From the NCBI GenBank assembly GCA_963800415.1, contig CAWDBS010000072.1, forward strand, positions 62,001 through 126,000: DNA of 64,000 nucleotides, given 5' to 3'. The position numbers and the translations under genes are program-made. Shown in pieces: positions 41,384 to 49,913 of the stretch. The stretch comes from Palsa-504 sp963800415. Its GTDB lineage: Bacteria > Actinomycetota > Actinomycetes > Streptosporangiales > Streptosporangiaceae. Each line of letters starts with the position of its first letter. Positions within the stretch are counted from its first letter, which is position 1. Under the pieces are notes generated by a model that was given only the letters and a program-made list of their open reading frames with translations, was not told the origin of the DNA and did not search any database.

Positions 41384-42523
41384 ATGGCACTGCTCGGGCG
41401 GGAATTCATCGCCGTACCAGATGACCGCAAAGGTCAGATCGTCTTCAAATGGCCGGACATCACCATCCGCCGCTTCACGCGCGCGATCGTCAACGCGGAC
41501 CAGATGGCCATGTTCGTCAACACCGGCCAGGTCGTGCAGACCATCGGCCCCGGCCGGCACCAGATCGACGCGAACGAGCTGCCTGGGCTCGGTGCGGTCA
41601 TCGACACCATCACCGGCGGGAACGCCTACCGGGCCGAGCTGTACTTCGTGGGTACCCGCGAGTACACCGGCTTCAAGTTCGGCGGCCGGGTGGACGACGT
41701 GCAGGACGCACGGACCGGGCTGGTCGTGACGCTGCGGGTGTTCGGCGACTACGCACTGCGCGTGGTCGATCCGGCGCGGCTGGTGACCAACCTGACCTCC
41801 ACGGTCGACGTCACCGACAACGAGCGGATCGCCGGCTGGGTGAGCGATCAGCTGCTGAAGGTGCTGCGGACCCACGTCACCACCCAGATCATCCGCAACG
41901 GGTGGCCGATCCTGGGCCTGATGGCGTACTCGGCGGAGATCGAGCAGGCCACCATCGAGGCGGCCAACGGCCAGCTCGTCGCCTACGGCGTGCAGCTGAC
42001 CCGGATGGGTAACTTCGACGTCAACCTCTCCCCCGAGGACGAGCAGCAGCTCAAGCAGCTGGCCAAGGACACCAGTTACGCGCAGCTGGCCGGCGGCTTC
42101 CAGAACTACGCCCAGGGCGAGATGGCGCTCGGCGCGGGCCAGGGCATGGCCAAGGGCGGCTCCGGAGTCGATGGTGCCTTCCTTGGCGCCGGGTTCGGGC
42201 TGGCCAGTGCGATGGGGGCGCAGCAGGTCGCAAACCAGCAGGCCCAGGCCGCCCAGCAGGCGGCGGCGCAGCAGGGCATGCCGCCCTACGGCGGCATGCC
42301 GCCCTACGGCCAGGGGACCCCGCCTCAGCAGCAGCCGGCTCCGCCCCCGTCTTCCGGGCCGGTGTGCGCGTCCTGCCAGGCGCAGAACCCGGCGGGCGCG
42401 CGGTTCTGCATGGGCTGCGGGCAGGCGCTCGCGCCGGCCGTCCAGCACTGCACCGAATGCGGTACCGAGCTCCCGGCCGGCGCGCACTTCTGTGCCGGCT
42501 GCGGGACAAGGATCGGCGGGTGA
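41384..42523 (+). CDS. SPFH/band-7 domain protein with two C-terminal zinc ribbons
   Basis: ATG 41384; about 379 residues. The SPFH domain lies in residues 20-220 (GQIVFKWPDITIRRFTRAIV, MFVNTGQVVQTIGPGRHQID, VTLRVFGDYALRVVDPARLV), of the virion-core/YdjI-like subgroup. A Gly/Ala-rich, then Gln/Pro-rich linker follows (QQGMPPYGGMPPYGQGTPPQ). Two zinc ribbons end it: CASCQAQNPAGARFCMGCGQ and CTECGTELPAGAHFCAGCGT. SPFH proteins form membrane-attached rings or microdomains. Shared zinc ribbons with both AIM24 neighbours suggest a common assembly. Confidence 0.87.
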   Translation: MALLGREFIAVPDDRKGQIVFKWPDITIRRFTRAIVNADQMAMFVNTGQVVQTIGPGRHQIDANELPGLGAVIDTITGGNAYRAELYFVGTREYTGFKFGGRVDDVQDARTGLVVTLRVFGDYALRVVDPARLVTNLTSTVDVTDNERIAGWVSDQLLKVLRTHVTTQIIRNGWPILGLMAYSAEIEQATIEAANGQLVAYGVQLTRMGNFDVNLSPEDEQQLKQLAKDTSYAQLAGGFQNYAQGEMALGAGQGMAKGGSGVDGAFLGAGFGLASAMGAQQVANQQAQAAQQAAAQQGMPPYGGMPPYGQGTPPQQQPAPPPSSGPVCASCQAQNPAGARFCMGCGQALAPAVQHCTECGTELPAGAHFCAGCGTRIGG

Positions 42524-42571
42524 GCCGCCCGCTCGAGGTGGTCCGCGCGGCGGGCTCCCGGCGTGGTCCGC

Positions 42572-44173
42572 TCAGTCCCAGGCCGGCTCGGTGGCCTCGC
42601 GGACGTTGCCGTCGGGCGTGAAGATGAGGAATCGCTCGAACGACCGGGCGAACCAGCGGTCATGGGTGACCGCGAGCACCGTGCCCCGGTAGGACTCCAG
42701 ACCCTGCTGCAGCGCCTCGGCGCTCGGCAGGTCGAGGTTGTCGGTCGGCTCGTCGAGCAGCAGCAGGGTCGAGCCGGCCAGCTCAAGCAGCAGTATCTGC
42801 AGCCTGGCCTGCTGGCCGCCGGACAGGGTGCGGAACGGCTGCCGGGCGCACACGTGCAGCTCATACCGCGCCAGCGCGGACATCGCCTCGTTGATCAGCA
42901 GCGCATGCTCGGTCATCAGGATCTCGACCGGGGTCCGCCCGGCCAGGTCCGGCCGGGCGTGGGTCTGCGCGAAGAAGCCAGGCACTACCCGGGCACCCAG
43001 CCGCGCCTGCCCCTGGTGCGGCACCTGCTCCCCCGCGAGCAGCCGCAGGAAACTCGACTTCCCGGACCCGTTGGCACCAAGGATCGCTATCCGGTCGTCG
43101 AACCAGATCTCGGTACCGAACGAATTGGTGTTACCCGTCAGCGTCAGGTTCTCGCAGATCACGGCGCGTTTGCCGGTCCGCCCGCCGCGCAGCCGCATCT
43201 TGACGTTCTGCTCCCGCGGGGCTTGTTGCGGCGGCCCTTCCTCCTCGAACCTGCGCAGCCTGGTCACCGCGGCCTGCAGCCGGGAGGCCATGTCGGAGTT
43301 GTACGAGGCCTTCTGCCGCAAGGTGCGGACGAGCTCCTTCAGCTTCTCGTGCTCCTCGTCCCAGCGGCGGCGCAATTCCTCCAGCCGGCTGATCCGGTCG
43401 GTGCGGGCCTGCGGGTAGCTCCCGAAGCCGCCGCCATGGACCCAGACGTGGCGGTCCTCAACGGTCACGATGCGCTGCGCGCAGGCGGCCAGCAGTTCCC
43501 GGTCGTGGCTGACCAGCAGCACGGTCTTGGGCGTGGTAGCCAGCTGCTGCTCGAGCCAGCGCTTGCCCGGCACGTCCAGGTAGTTGTCCGGCTCGTCGAG
43601 CAGCAGCACGCCGTCGCTGCCGCGCAGCAGCGATTCGAGTACCAGGCGCTTCTGCTCGCCGCCGGACAGCGTGCCCACGTCGCGCCAGCGGCACTGATCG
43701 TACGGGATGCCGAACGCGGCCACCGTGCAGGCGTCCCAGTGCACCTCGGCGTCATAGCCCCCGGCCTCGCCCCATTCGGCCAGTGCCGCCGCGTAGCGCA
43801 GCTGAGCGCGCTCGTCGTCGCGCTCCATCATGGCCAGCTCGGCGGCGTCCAGCCGGCTCGCGGCTTCTCGCACCCGCGGCGGCGAAACGGAAAGCAGCAG
43901 GTCACGAACCATAGGCGTGATGTCCTGACCCTGGTTCGTGCCGATGAACTGGCGCATGACCCCGAGGCCGCCGGTCGCTGCGACCGTGCCCGACTGCGGC
44001 GGCAAGTCCCCGGCCACCAGCCGGAGCAACGTGGTCTTGCCCGCTCCGTTCGGCCCGACCAGGGCGGCCGTGACCCCCTCGCCGATGCGGAAGCTCACGT
44101 CGTCGAGCAGCGTCCGCCCATCCGGCAGAAGATGACTGACGTGCGCCACCTCGATGTGCCCCCATGAGCTCAC
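42572..44173 (-). CDS. ABC-F family ATPase
   Basis: About 533 residues from GTG 44173; upstream codons are open but lack a better site, and the start is uncertain. Two ATP-binding cassettes are present: GPNGAGKTT with LSGGEQKR and VLLLDEPDNYLD, and GANGSGKSS with LSGGQQAR and LLLLDEPTDNLD. A charged coiled linker between them (RLEELRRRWDEEHEKLKELV) corresponds to the P-site-tRNA interaction motif. No membrane helices are present. ABC-F proteins act on ribosomes, in antibiotic resistance or translation rescue; a specific drug cannot be named. Confidence 0.88.
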   Translation of the reverse strand: MSSWGHIEVAHVSHLLPDGRTLLDDVSFRIGEGVTAALVGPNGAGKTTLLRLVAGDLPPQSGTVAATGGLGVMRQFIGTNQGQDITPMVRDLLLSVSPPRVREAASRLDAAELAMMERDDERAQLRYAAALAEWGEAGGYDAEVHWDACTVAAFGIPYDQCRWRDVGTLSGGEQKRLVLESLLRGSDGVLLLDEPDNYLDVPGKRWLEQQLATTPKTVLLVSHDRELLAACAQRIVTVEDRHVWVHGGGFGSYPQARTDRISRLEELRRRWDEEHEKLKELVRTLRQKASYNSDMASRLQAAVTRLRRFEEEGPPQQAPREQNVKMRLRGGRTGKRAVICENLTLTGNTNSFGTEIWFDDRIAILGANGSGKSSFLRLLAGEQVPHQGQARLGARVVPGFFAQTHARPDLAGRTPVEILMTEHALLINEAMSALARYELHVCARQPFRTLSGGQQARLQILLLELAGSTLLLLDEPTDNLDLPSAEALQQGLESYRGTVLAVTHDRWFARSFERFLIFTPDGNVREATEPAWD

Positions 44174-44330
44174 CTCCCGGACAATAGCCGCGAGCCGCCA
44201 TGCCGACAACGCTATTAATCCGCGGTCGCGCCCGGCTGCTGCCGCAGTGATGTCGATAAGTCAGACCTTTGAGCCGATGTACGGCACGGAGCGCGGAATG
44301 AAAGAGCACCCGGCTGGGCTGTTCGGTGGC

Positions 44331-45167
44331 ATGAGTATCGAACTGGGCAAGGTCGGTATCTGGCGGCACCCCTCGGGCCTCACCCCCGAGCTAGTGGCCG
44401 AGGTGCAAGCCCTGGGCTACGGGGCCATCTGGGTGGGCGGCTCCCCGTCCGGGGACCTGGGTGTCGTCGAGCACCTACTGGACACGACGGAGCACATCGC
44501 GCTGGCCACCGGGATCGTCAACGTGTGGGCGGACGACGCCGCGACCGTGGGCGCCTCCTACCATCGCATCACCGCCAGGCATCCGGGCCGCTTCCTGCTC
44601 GGCCTCGGCATCGGTCATCCCGAGGCCACCCAGCAGTACCAGCAGCCGTATGCCAAGCTCGTCAGCTACCTGGATCAGCTCGATGAGCTCAAGGTCCCGG
44701 CCCAGGGCCGGGTACTGGCTGCCCTCGGCCCCCGGGTCCTTCGGCTCGCAGCGGAACGGGCCGCGGGTGCGCACCCCTACCTGGTCACGCCGGAGCACAC
44801 CCGTCAGGCACGCCAGATCCTGGGCGACGGGCCGCTGCTCGCCCCGGAGCAGAAGCTGGTGTTCGAGACCGACCCGGAGCGCGCCCGCGCCATCGGCAGG
44901 CCGCGCGTGCAGAAGCCTTACCTCGGCCTGACCAACTACCTCAGTAACCTGCGCAGGCTCGGCTGGACGGACGCCGACTTCGCTGACGGGGGCAGCGACG
45001 CGCTGATCGACGGGCTCGCGGTGCACGGCGACGCGGCGGCGATCACCCGCGGCGTCACCGCGCACCTGGACGCGGGCGCAGACCACGTGGCCGTGCAGGT
45101 CCTCGACCTCGATCCGCTGCCTGCGCTGCGCGCGCTGGCCGACCAGCTGCAGCTGACCCGCCGCTGA
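44331..45167 (+). CDS. LLM-class F420-dependent oxidoreductase
   Basis: ATG 44331 begins MSIELGKVGIWRHPSGLTPE, which suits the family; the upstream open frame is not homologous. The protein has 278 residues. ALATGIVNVWADDAATVGAS and RHPGRFLLGLGIGHPEATQQ form the cofactor-binding and barrel motifs of the TIGR03620-like group. HVAVQVLDLDPLPALRALAD closes the barrel. It reduces an unknown substrate with F420H2. It is independent of the flanking convergent genes. Confidence 0.85.
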   Translation: MSIELGKVGIWRHPSGLTPELVAEVQALGYGAIWVGGSPSGDLGVVEHLLDTTEHIALATGIVNVWADDAATVGASYHRITARHPGRFLLGLGIGHPEATQQYQQPYAKLVSYLDQLDELKVPAQGRVLAALGPRVLRLAAERAAGAHPYLVTPEHTRQARQILGDGPLLAPEQKLVFETDPERARAIGRPRVQKPYLGLTNYLSNLRRLGWTDADFADGGSDALIDGLAVHGDAAAITRGVTAHLDAGADHVAVQVLDLDPLPALRALADQLQLTRR

Positions 45168-45189
45168 CGACGGGCACCCGGAACACTCC

Positions 45190-45765
45190 TTACACCAGGG
45201 CGGTCCCGATCAGGCCGTTCCTGGTGACCAGCGCGGCGAGCTCGTCGGCGGCGAATCCGCCGGTCCCGGCCGGCCGGGCCGGCAGCACCATGTAGCGGGC
45301 CTCCGAGGTCGAATCCCAGACCGAGACCGCCACGTCATCGGGCAGGCTCAGGCCGAACTCGGCGAGCACCGCGCGCGGCTCCCGCACCGTCCGCGACCGG
45401 TAGGCGAAGCTCTTATACCAGGACGGCGACGGCCCGAGCAGCGAGACCGGGTAGCAGGAGCACAGCGTGCAGACGATGACGTTATGCGTGATCCCGGTGT
45501 TCGCGACGGCCCGCAGCTGGTAGCCCAGCCGGTCGAAACCCAGCTCCGCCGCGGCCGCGGTGCCGTCGGAAAGCAGCAGGTCACGATACTGCGGGTCGGT
45601 CCAGGCACGGGCCACCATCCGGGCGCCGTTCACCGGCGAGGCCTTGATATATAGCCGGGTCAGGAACTCGTCGATCTCGTCGTCGCTGGTCAGCCCGGCC
45701 GCGATCAGCCGCTCTTCGAGCTGGCGGGCCCGCGCGGCGGCCGGCCGGTCGTCATGGGCGGTCAA
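45190..45765 (-). CDS. nthA: Nitrile hydratase alpha subunit (cobalt-type motif)
   Basis: The protein has 191 residues. VCTLCSCYPVSLLGPSPSWY contains the metal-binding claw CTLCSC, whose Thr points to cobalt rather than iron. RLYIKASPVNGARMVARAWT and VREPRAVLAEFGLSLPDDVA are typical of the alpha chain. The enzyme hydrates nitriles to amides in the cytoplasm. It overlaps the C-terminal beta-subunit gene by 14 bases and is the last of three coupled genes. No activator (P47K-type) gene is seen. Confidence 0.9.
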   Translation of the reverse strand: MTAHDDRPAAARARQLEERLIAAGLTSDDEIDEFLTRLYIKASPVNGARMVARAWTDPQYRDLLLSDGTAAAAELGFDRLGYQLRAVANTGITHNVIVCTLCSCYPVSLLGPSPSWYKSFAYRSRTVREPRAVLAEFGLSLPDDVAVSVWDSTSEARYMVLPARPAGTGGFAADELAALVTRNGLIGTALV

Positions 45766-46018
45766 GGTAGGACTCCCACAGGTCGACGGTCACGGTGTGC
45801 TCGCCGCTCCCCCACAGGTCGGCGGCGGAGAAGCGGACCGCGTAACAGGTCTCGACCCGAGGCGGATCCAGACCGCGGGCGCTGTCGTCGGGCACCGGCC
45901 ACTGGCCCAGCGCCGCGACGATCACCCCGGTGTGCCCGCGCACGTACCGCGGCGCCCGGGTGTGATGGTCCGGATCCCCGGTCCGCACCCGGACCATAGC
46001 GCCGACGGCGTAACTCAT
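45752..46018 (-). CDS. nthB: Nitrile hydratase beta subunit, C-terminal domain as a separate gene
   Basis: The protein has 88 residues. GAMVRVRTGDPDHHTRAPRY and VRGHTGVIVAALGQ, with FSAADLWG and VTVDLWESYL, form the SH3-like barrel of the beta subunit. In most nitrile hydratases this domain is fused to the N-terminal helical domain. Here it is a free gene, as in three-subunit enzymes such as the toyocamycin nitrile hydratase. Its start lies in the second unit of a 22-base duplication. Confidence 0.85.
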   Translation of the reverse strand: MSYAVGAMVRVRTGDPDHHTRAPRYVRGHTGVIVAALGQWPVPDDSARGLDPPRVETCYAVRFSAADLWGSGEHTVTVDLWESYLDRP

Positions 46019-46041
46019 GAGCGCCGACGGCGTAACTCATG
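45998..46041. repeat. Perfect 22-bp tandem duplication at the junction of the two beta-subunit genes
   Basis: The 22-base unit (AGCGCCGACGGCGTAACTC plus ATG) occurs twice in a row, at 45998-46019 and 46020-46041. Each copy carries an ATG start on the minus strand. Before duplication the upstream gene's stop and the downstream gene's ATG would have overlapped (ATGA). The duplication separates them and leaves one ATG out of frame, which may lower expression of the C-terminal chain. Confidence 0.9.
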
Positions 46042-46300
46042 CCACGCCCTTTTCCGCGACGAGCAGCTCGAGCGCACTGAGCCAGCGCTCGTAGTACGAC
46101 GCCGCCAGGTACTGTTCGGGCGGCAGCCGCTCGATCGCGTCCCGCAGCTCGTCGCTGTTGAACACGCCGCGCCGCCGCAGCATCGTGGCCAGCGCGTACA
46201 CCCGCGCCTCCCAGTCGGCGGCGAACGGCGGGCCGCCGTCTTCGCCCACCGGCACCGGCCCGAACCCGGTCTGCCCGCCCATGTCATGAACACGGCTCAC
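46037..46300 (-). CDS. nthB: Nitrile hydratase beta subunit, N-terminal domain as a separate gene
   Basis: GTG 46300; 87 residues. VHDMGGQTGFGPVPV is the beta-subunit N-terminal signature, and WEARVYALATMLRRRGVFNS and AASYYERWLSALELLVAEKG are its helices. It is the first gene of the three-gene nitrile hydratase unit. Together with the 88-residue chain it would rebuild a normal beta subunit. The split is supported by clean starts and stops in both halves. Confidence 0.85.
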   Translation of the reverse strand: MSRVHDMGGQTGFGPVPVGEDGGPPFAADWEARVYALATMLRRRGVFNSDELRDAIERLPPEQYLAASYYERWLSALELLVAEKGVA

Positions 46301-46427
46301 GTTCGTGACCCTAACAGCCAGATCAGCAAATATCCCGAACGGCCCTGGTGCGTGCCCTGGCTACGGCGGCCCGCGCCCGCCCGGGCCCCCTTCTGCCGGG
46401 ACCAGCCCGGATGTTACTTATTGCACT

Positions 46428-48158
46428 ATGACAACAAACAGCGGACTTCGCAGCAGGCAGTGGTTCGGCGCGACCGGACGGGCGGGGATGGGCCACCGGT
46501 CCTGGATGCGCAGCCAGGGGTTCACGTCCGAGGTCTTCGACGGCCGCCCGGTGATCGGCATCGCGACCACCTGGTCGGAGCTGGCGCCGTGCAACGTCCA
46601 CTTGCACCGGGTGGCCGAGTCGGTCAAGCGCGGAGTCTGGCAGGCGGGCGGGTTCCCGCTCGAGTTCCCGGCCATGGCGCTGGGTGAGACGCTGCTGCGG
46701 CCCACGGCCATGCTGTACCGGAACCTGCTGGCGATGGAAGCCGAAGAACTGATGCGCGCCAACCCGCTGGACGGCGTGGTGCTGCTTTCCGGCTGCGATA
46801 AGACCACGCCGGGGCTGCTGATGGCCGCGGCCAGCGTGGATCTGCCCGCGGTGATGGTTACCGGCGGGCCCATGCTGAACGGCAAGTACCAGGGCACCGA
46901 CGTGGGCTCGGGCACGGCGGTGTGGCGGTTCGAGGAAGACCTGGTGGCCGGGCGGATGACGCAGGAGGAGTGCGCGTTCGCCGAGGGTTGCATGGCCCGC
47001 TCCAACGGGCACTGCATGACGATGGGCACCGCGTCCACGATGGCGTCGATGGCCGAGGCACTCGGCATGCAGTTGCCGTACTCGGCGACCTGGCCCGCGG
47101 TGGACGCCCGCCGGTATGAGACCGCGCAGCGGGCCGGCCAGGTGGTCGTCGGCCTGGTCCGCGATGACCTGCGGCCCTCGGCCGTCATGACCAGGGCGGC
47201 CTTCGAGAACGCGATCCGGGTGAACGCGGCGATCGGCGGGTCGACGAACGCGGTGATCCACCTGCTGGCCATCGCCGGCCGCCTGGGCGTGCCGCTGTCG
47301 CTCGATGACTTCGACGTGCTGGCCCGGGACGTGCCCACCCTGCTGAACCTGCAGCCGAGTGGTCAGTACCTGATGGAGGACTTCTGCTACGCCGGCGGCC
47401 TGCCCGCGGTGATGCGCGAGCTCGCCGAGAACGGCCTGCTGCACGCCGGCGCCATGACGGTGACCGGATCCGGGATCGGCGCCAACGTGGCGGACGCGCC
47501 GTGCTGGAACCGTGAGGTCATCAAGACCGTGGCCGAGCCGTTCCAGCCGGCCGGGACCGGCACCGCAGTGCTGCGCGGCAACCTCGCGCCGGGCGGGGCG
47601 GTGGTCAAGCAGTCGGCCTCCTCGCCGCACCTGCTCAAGCACCGGGGCCGAGCCCTGGTCTTCGACTCCCCCACGGACTACTACGCCGTATCGAACGATG
47701 CCGGGCTGGACGTCGACGAGGACACCGTGCTCGTGGTCCGGTACTGCGGTCCGCGCGGCTATCCCGGCATGCCGGAGGTGTCCAACGTGGCGCTGCCGAA
47801 GAAGCTGCTGCTGCGCGGCGTCCGTGACATGGTGCGGATCTGCGACGGCCGGATGTCCGGCACCGCGTACGGCACGGTGATCCTGCACGTCGCCCCGGAG
47901 GCCGCGGCCGGCGGCCCGCTGGCCCTGGTGCGGACCGGCGACTGGATCACCCTGGACGTGCCGGCCAGGACGCTGACGCTGGAAGTCAGCGATGAGGAAC
48001 TGGCCGCCCGCCGCGCGCAGTGGCAGCCGCCCGCGGCGCACGCCAGCCGGGGCTGGACCCACCTGTACACCGAGCACGTGCTGCAGGCCGACGCGGGTGC
48101 TGACCTGGACTTCCTTGTCGGTGCCAGCGGACATGAGGTGCCGCGCGACTCGCACTAG
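46428..48158 (+). CDS. IlvD/Edd-family dehydratase (sugar-acid dehydratase-like)
   Basis: ATG 46428; 576 residues. APCNVHLHRVAESVKRGVWQ and LSGCDKTTPGLLMAAASVDL provide Fe-S Cys ligands and the metal site. GSTNAVIHLLAIAGRLGVPL and RMSGTAYGTVILHVAPEAAA (catalytic Ser) match the family. GTDVGSGTAVWRFEEDLVAG and the overall pattern look closer to aldonate dehydratases (arabinonate, xylonate) than to IlvD itself. The substrate is an inference. It stands alone between nitrile hydratase (divergent) and idi. Confidence 0.87.
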   Translation: MTTNSGLRSRQWFGATGRAGMGHRSWMRSQGFTSEVFDGRPVIGIATTWSELAPCNVHLHRVAESVKRGVWQAGGFPLEFPAMALGETLLRPTAMLYRNLLAMEAEELMRANPLDGVVLLSGCDKTTPGLLMAAASVDLPAVMVTGGPMLNGKYQGTDVGSGTAVWRFEEDLVAGRMTQEECAFAEGCMARSNGHCMTMGTASTMASMAEALGMQLPYSATWPAVDARRYETAQRAGQVVVGLVRDDLRPSAVMTRAAFENAIRVNAAIGGSTNAVIHLLAIAGRLGVPLSLDDFDVLARDVPTLLNLQPSGQYLMEDFCYAGGLPAVMRELAENGLLHAGAMTVTGSGIGANVADAPCWNREVIKTVAEPFQPAGTGTAVLRGNLAPGGAVVKQSASSPHLLKHRGRALVFDSPTDYYAVSNDAGLDVDEDTVLVVRYCGPRGYPGMPEVSNVALPKKLLLRGVRDMVRICDGRMSGTAYGTVILHVAPEAAAGGPLALVRTGDWITLDVPARTLTLEVSDEELAARRAQWQPPAAHASRGWTHLYTEHVLQADAGADLDFLVGASGHEVPRDSH

Positions 48159-48288
48159 GTGCAACCGGCCGGAGCCCTCCGCCGTCACAAAGGCATGAAG
48201 GCACCCCAGCTGGCCGGGCCGGCTGCCGGGTCTGATCAGGTAGTGTTCACCCCTGCCCATTCCTCTCCTACTCCTCAGGCAGGGATAC

Positions 48289-48864
48289 GTGGAAAGCGTC
48301 GTCCTTCTGGATGAAGCAGGCCATCCCAGCGGCACGGCCGACAAGGTGGCCGCGCATCACGCCCAGACCCCGCTGCACCTGGCGTTTTCCTGTTACCTGT
48401 TCAACGAGGCCGGCCAGTTCCTGCTGACCAGGCGGGCCGAGTCGAAGCGCACCTTCCCCGGCGTGTGGACCAACACCTGCTGCGGGCACCCGCTGCCCGG
48501 CGAGCCGATCTCTGACAGCGTGCAGCGGCGGCTGCGGGAAGAACTCGGGATCGCCGCGGCCAAGCTCACGCTCGTCCTGCCGCGGTTCCGCTACCAGGCG
48601 CGGATGGCCAACGGGGTGCTGGAAAACGAGGTCTGCCCGGTCTACGCGGCATACGCTGACGCGTCGCCTGATCCCGATCCGGCGGAGGTCGCGGAGACCA
48701 GGTGGGTGGACTGGGACGAGTTCGGCGAGGCGGTGCGCGCCGGCCGGCAGCCCGTCTCGCCGTGGTGCGCCCTGCAGCTAGCCGAGCTCACTACCCTCGG
48801 CCCGCGGCCGCTGGACTGGATGCCGGCCGACGCGACGGATCTGCCGCCTGCCGCCATGGGTTAG
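48289..48864 (+). CDS. idi: Isopentenyl-diphosphate delta-isomerase, type I
   Basis: GTG 48289 with a CAGGGA site; 191 residues. FLLTRRAESKRTFPGVWTNT and CCGHP contain the catalytic Cys, RRLREELGI is the Nudix helix, and ENEVCPVYAAYA carries the second catalytic Glu. It interconverts isopentenyl and dimethylallyl diphosphate for isoprenoid synthesis. The N-terminal VVLLDEAGHPSGTADKVAAH is the usual start. No other isoprenoid gene is adjacent. Confidence 0.93.
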   Translation: MESVVLLDEAGHPSGTADKVAAHHAQTPLHLAFSCYLFNEAGQFLLTRRAESKRTFPGVWTNTCCGHPLPGEPISDSVQRRLREELGIAAAKLTLVLPRFRYQARMANGVLENEVCPVYAAYADASPDPDPAEVAETRWVDWDEFGEAVRAGRQPVSPWCALQLAELTTLGPRPLDWMPADATDLPPAAMG

Positions 48865-48952
48865 CTGTCCGCACTGGCCTCGGGGGCAGGTTTCCCCAGG
48901 CACACACAGCATCGTCAACACGCCCTCCACAGGGTTGTCCACACCGGTGGGT

Positions 48953-49666
48953 TCAGGCGGGCTCACGCGGAGCCAGCCCGCGGGCCAGGAGCTCGAGCAC
49001 GTCGTCGAGCACGTCATCGGGGACCCGGCCGCCGGCCGTCCAGTCGGCCCAGCGCATGCCGACGAAGTTTCCGATGCCGGTATAGGCGAACGCGATGACC
49101 TCGGGATCGTAGCGCGCGTCCACCTCGTGGGCCATCTGGGCGACCCGCACGCCGCGCGCGTAACCCCGGGCCAGGTGCTCGTAGTACTCGCGGAACAGGC
49201 CCGGGTCGATGAACTCGGACTCGCGGACGATTCGGTCAATCCAAGGACGCTGGGACAGCATGTCGAAGTATGCCCGGAAGGACGCGCGCTCCCTGGCCCG
49301 CTGGCCACCCTCGGCGTGCTCGAGGGCCGTCTTCATGGCCTGCCTCAGGTCGGTGTTGATCGCCCGGACCACGGCGGCGAAGATCTCCGCCTTGGATCCG
49401 TAATACGAGTAGAAGCTGCCGGTGGCCATCCCGGCCCGGGCGCCGATGTCGGCGACCGTGGTCCGGTGGTAGCTGCGCTCGCCGAACAACTCCTCGGCCG
49501 CGGTCAGCAGTCTTATCGCGGCCGGCCGTTCGTCGGCCTGACGCCCGGGCGGCGCCGATGGCGGGCGGGTACGACCGCCCGGCATCCGGTCCGCTTCGGC
49601 TGTCACCAGACGCGCGGCGACCAGACTCCGGCTTTCCGGCTTGGAAACATCGCCGCCTCCCTTCAT
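48953..49666 (-). CDS. TetR-family transcriptional regulator
   Basis: The protein is up to 237 residues; the first 40 or so are Arg/Pro-rich and the true start may be internal. The HTH AAEELFGERSYHRTTVADIG followed by ARAGMATGSFYSYYGSKAEI is the TetR_N domain. The C-terminal helices (FRAYFDMLSQRPWIDRIVRE, AFAYTGIGNFVGMRWADW) form the ligand-binding part. Next on the same strand, upstream, lie a small ORF and the amidohydrolase. The target is unknown. Confidence 0.87.
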   Translation of the reverse strand: MKGGGDVSKPESRSLVAARLVTAEADRMPGGRTRPPSAPPGRQADERPAAIRLLTAAEELFGERSYHRTTVADIGARAGMATGSFYSYYGSKAEIFAAVVRAINTDLRQAMKTALEHAEGGQRARERASFRAYFDMLSQRPWIDRIVRESEFIDPGLFREYYEHLARGYARGVRVAQMAHEVDARYDPEVIAFAYTGIGNFVGMRWADWTAGGRVPDDVLDDVLELLARGLAPREPA

Positions 49667-49701
49667 AGTCTGCTATAATCGAACATGTCTGCGAAAACCA
49701 A

Positions 49702-49890
49702 TCACGGTAACGGGATGCCACAAGCCGGCGCCTGCTGTTCGGTTCCCGTAAAGCTGGTTATGGCACCTGACGCGGACGTGTCCGTGGTCAGGACCGGCCC
49801 CTGCTGCACTAGCTGGCCATTCTGGATAACGCCCAAGTAGGCGCCGGTGATGCCCGAATGATCGCTGGAAGAACAAGCGTACGGCGCCAC
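49702..49890 (-). CDS. Small ORF, probably the end of a lost secreted protein
   Basis: The 62-residue frame reads VAPYACSSSDHSGITGAYLG, then VIQNGQLVQQGPVLTTDTSA, ending CGIPLP. The Ser/Thr/Gly-rich strands with two Cys resemble the end of a secreted beta-rich protein, but no signal peptide or family is recognisable. The GTG start has no good ribosome site. It may be a C-terminal remnant. Confidence 0.3.
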   Translation of the reverse strand: MAPYACSSSDHSGITGAYLGVIQNGQLVQQGPVLTTDTSASGAITSFTGTEQQAPACGIPLP

Positions 49891-49913
49891 CGCGGGTCCC
49901 TGGGCACGGCCGC

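Noticed and set aside
46323..48344. 673-residue minus-strand frame opposite the IlvD/Edd dehydratase
   Set aside because: It has no domain or start signal; the plus strand has all family motifs.
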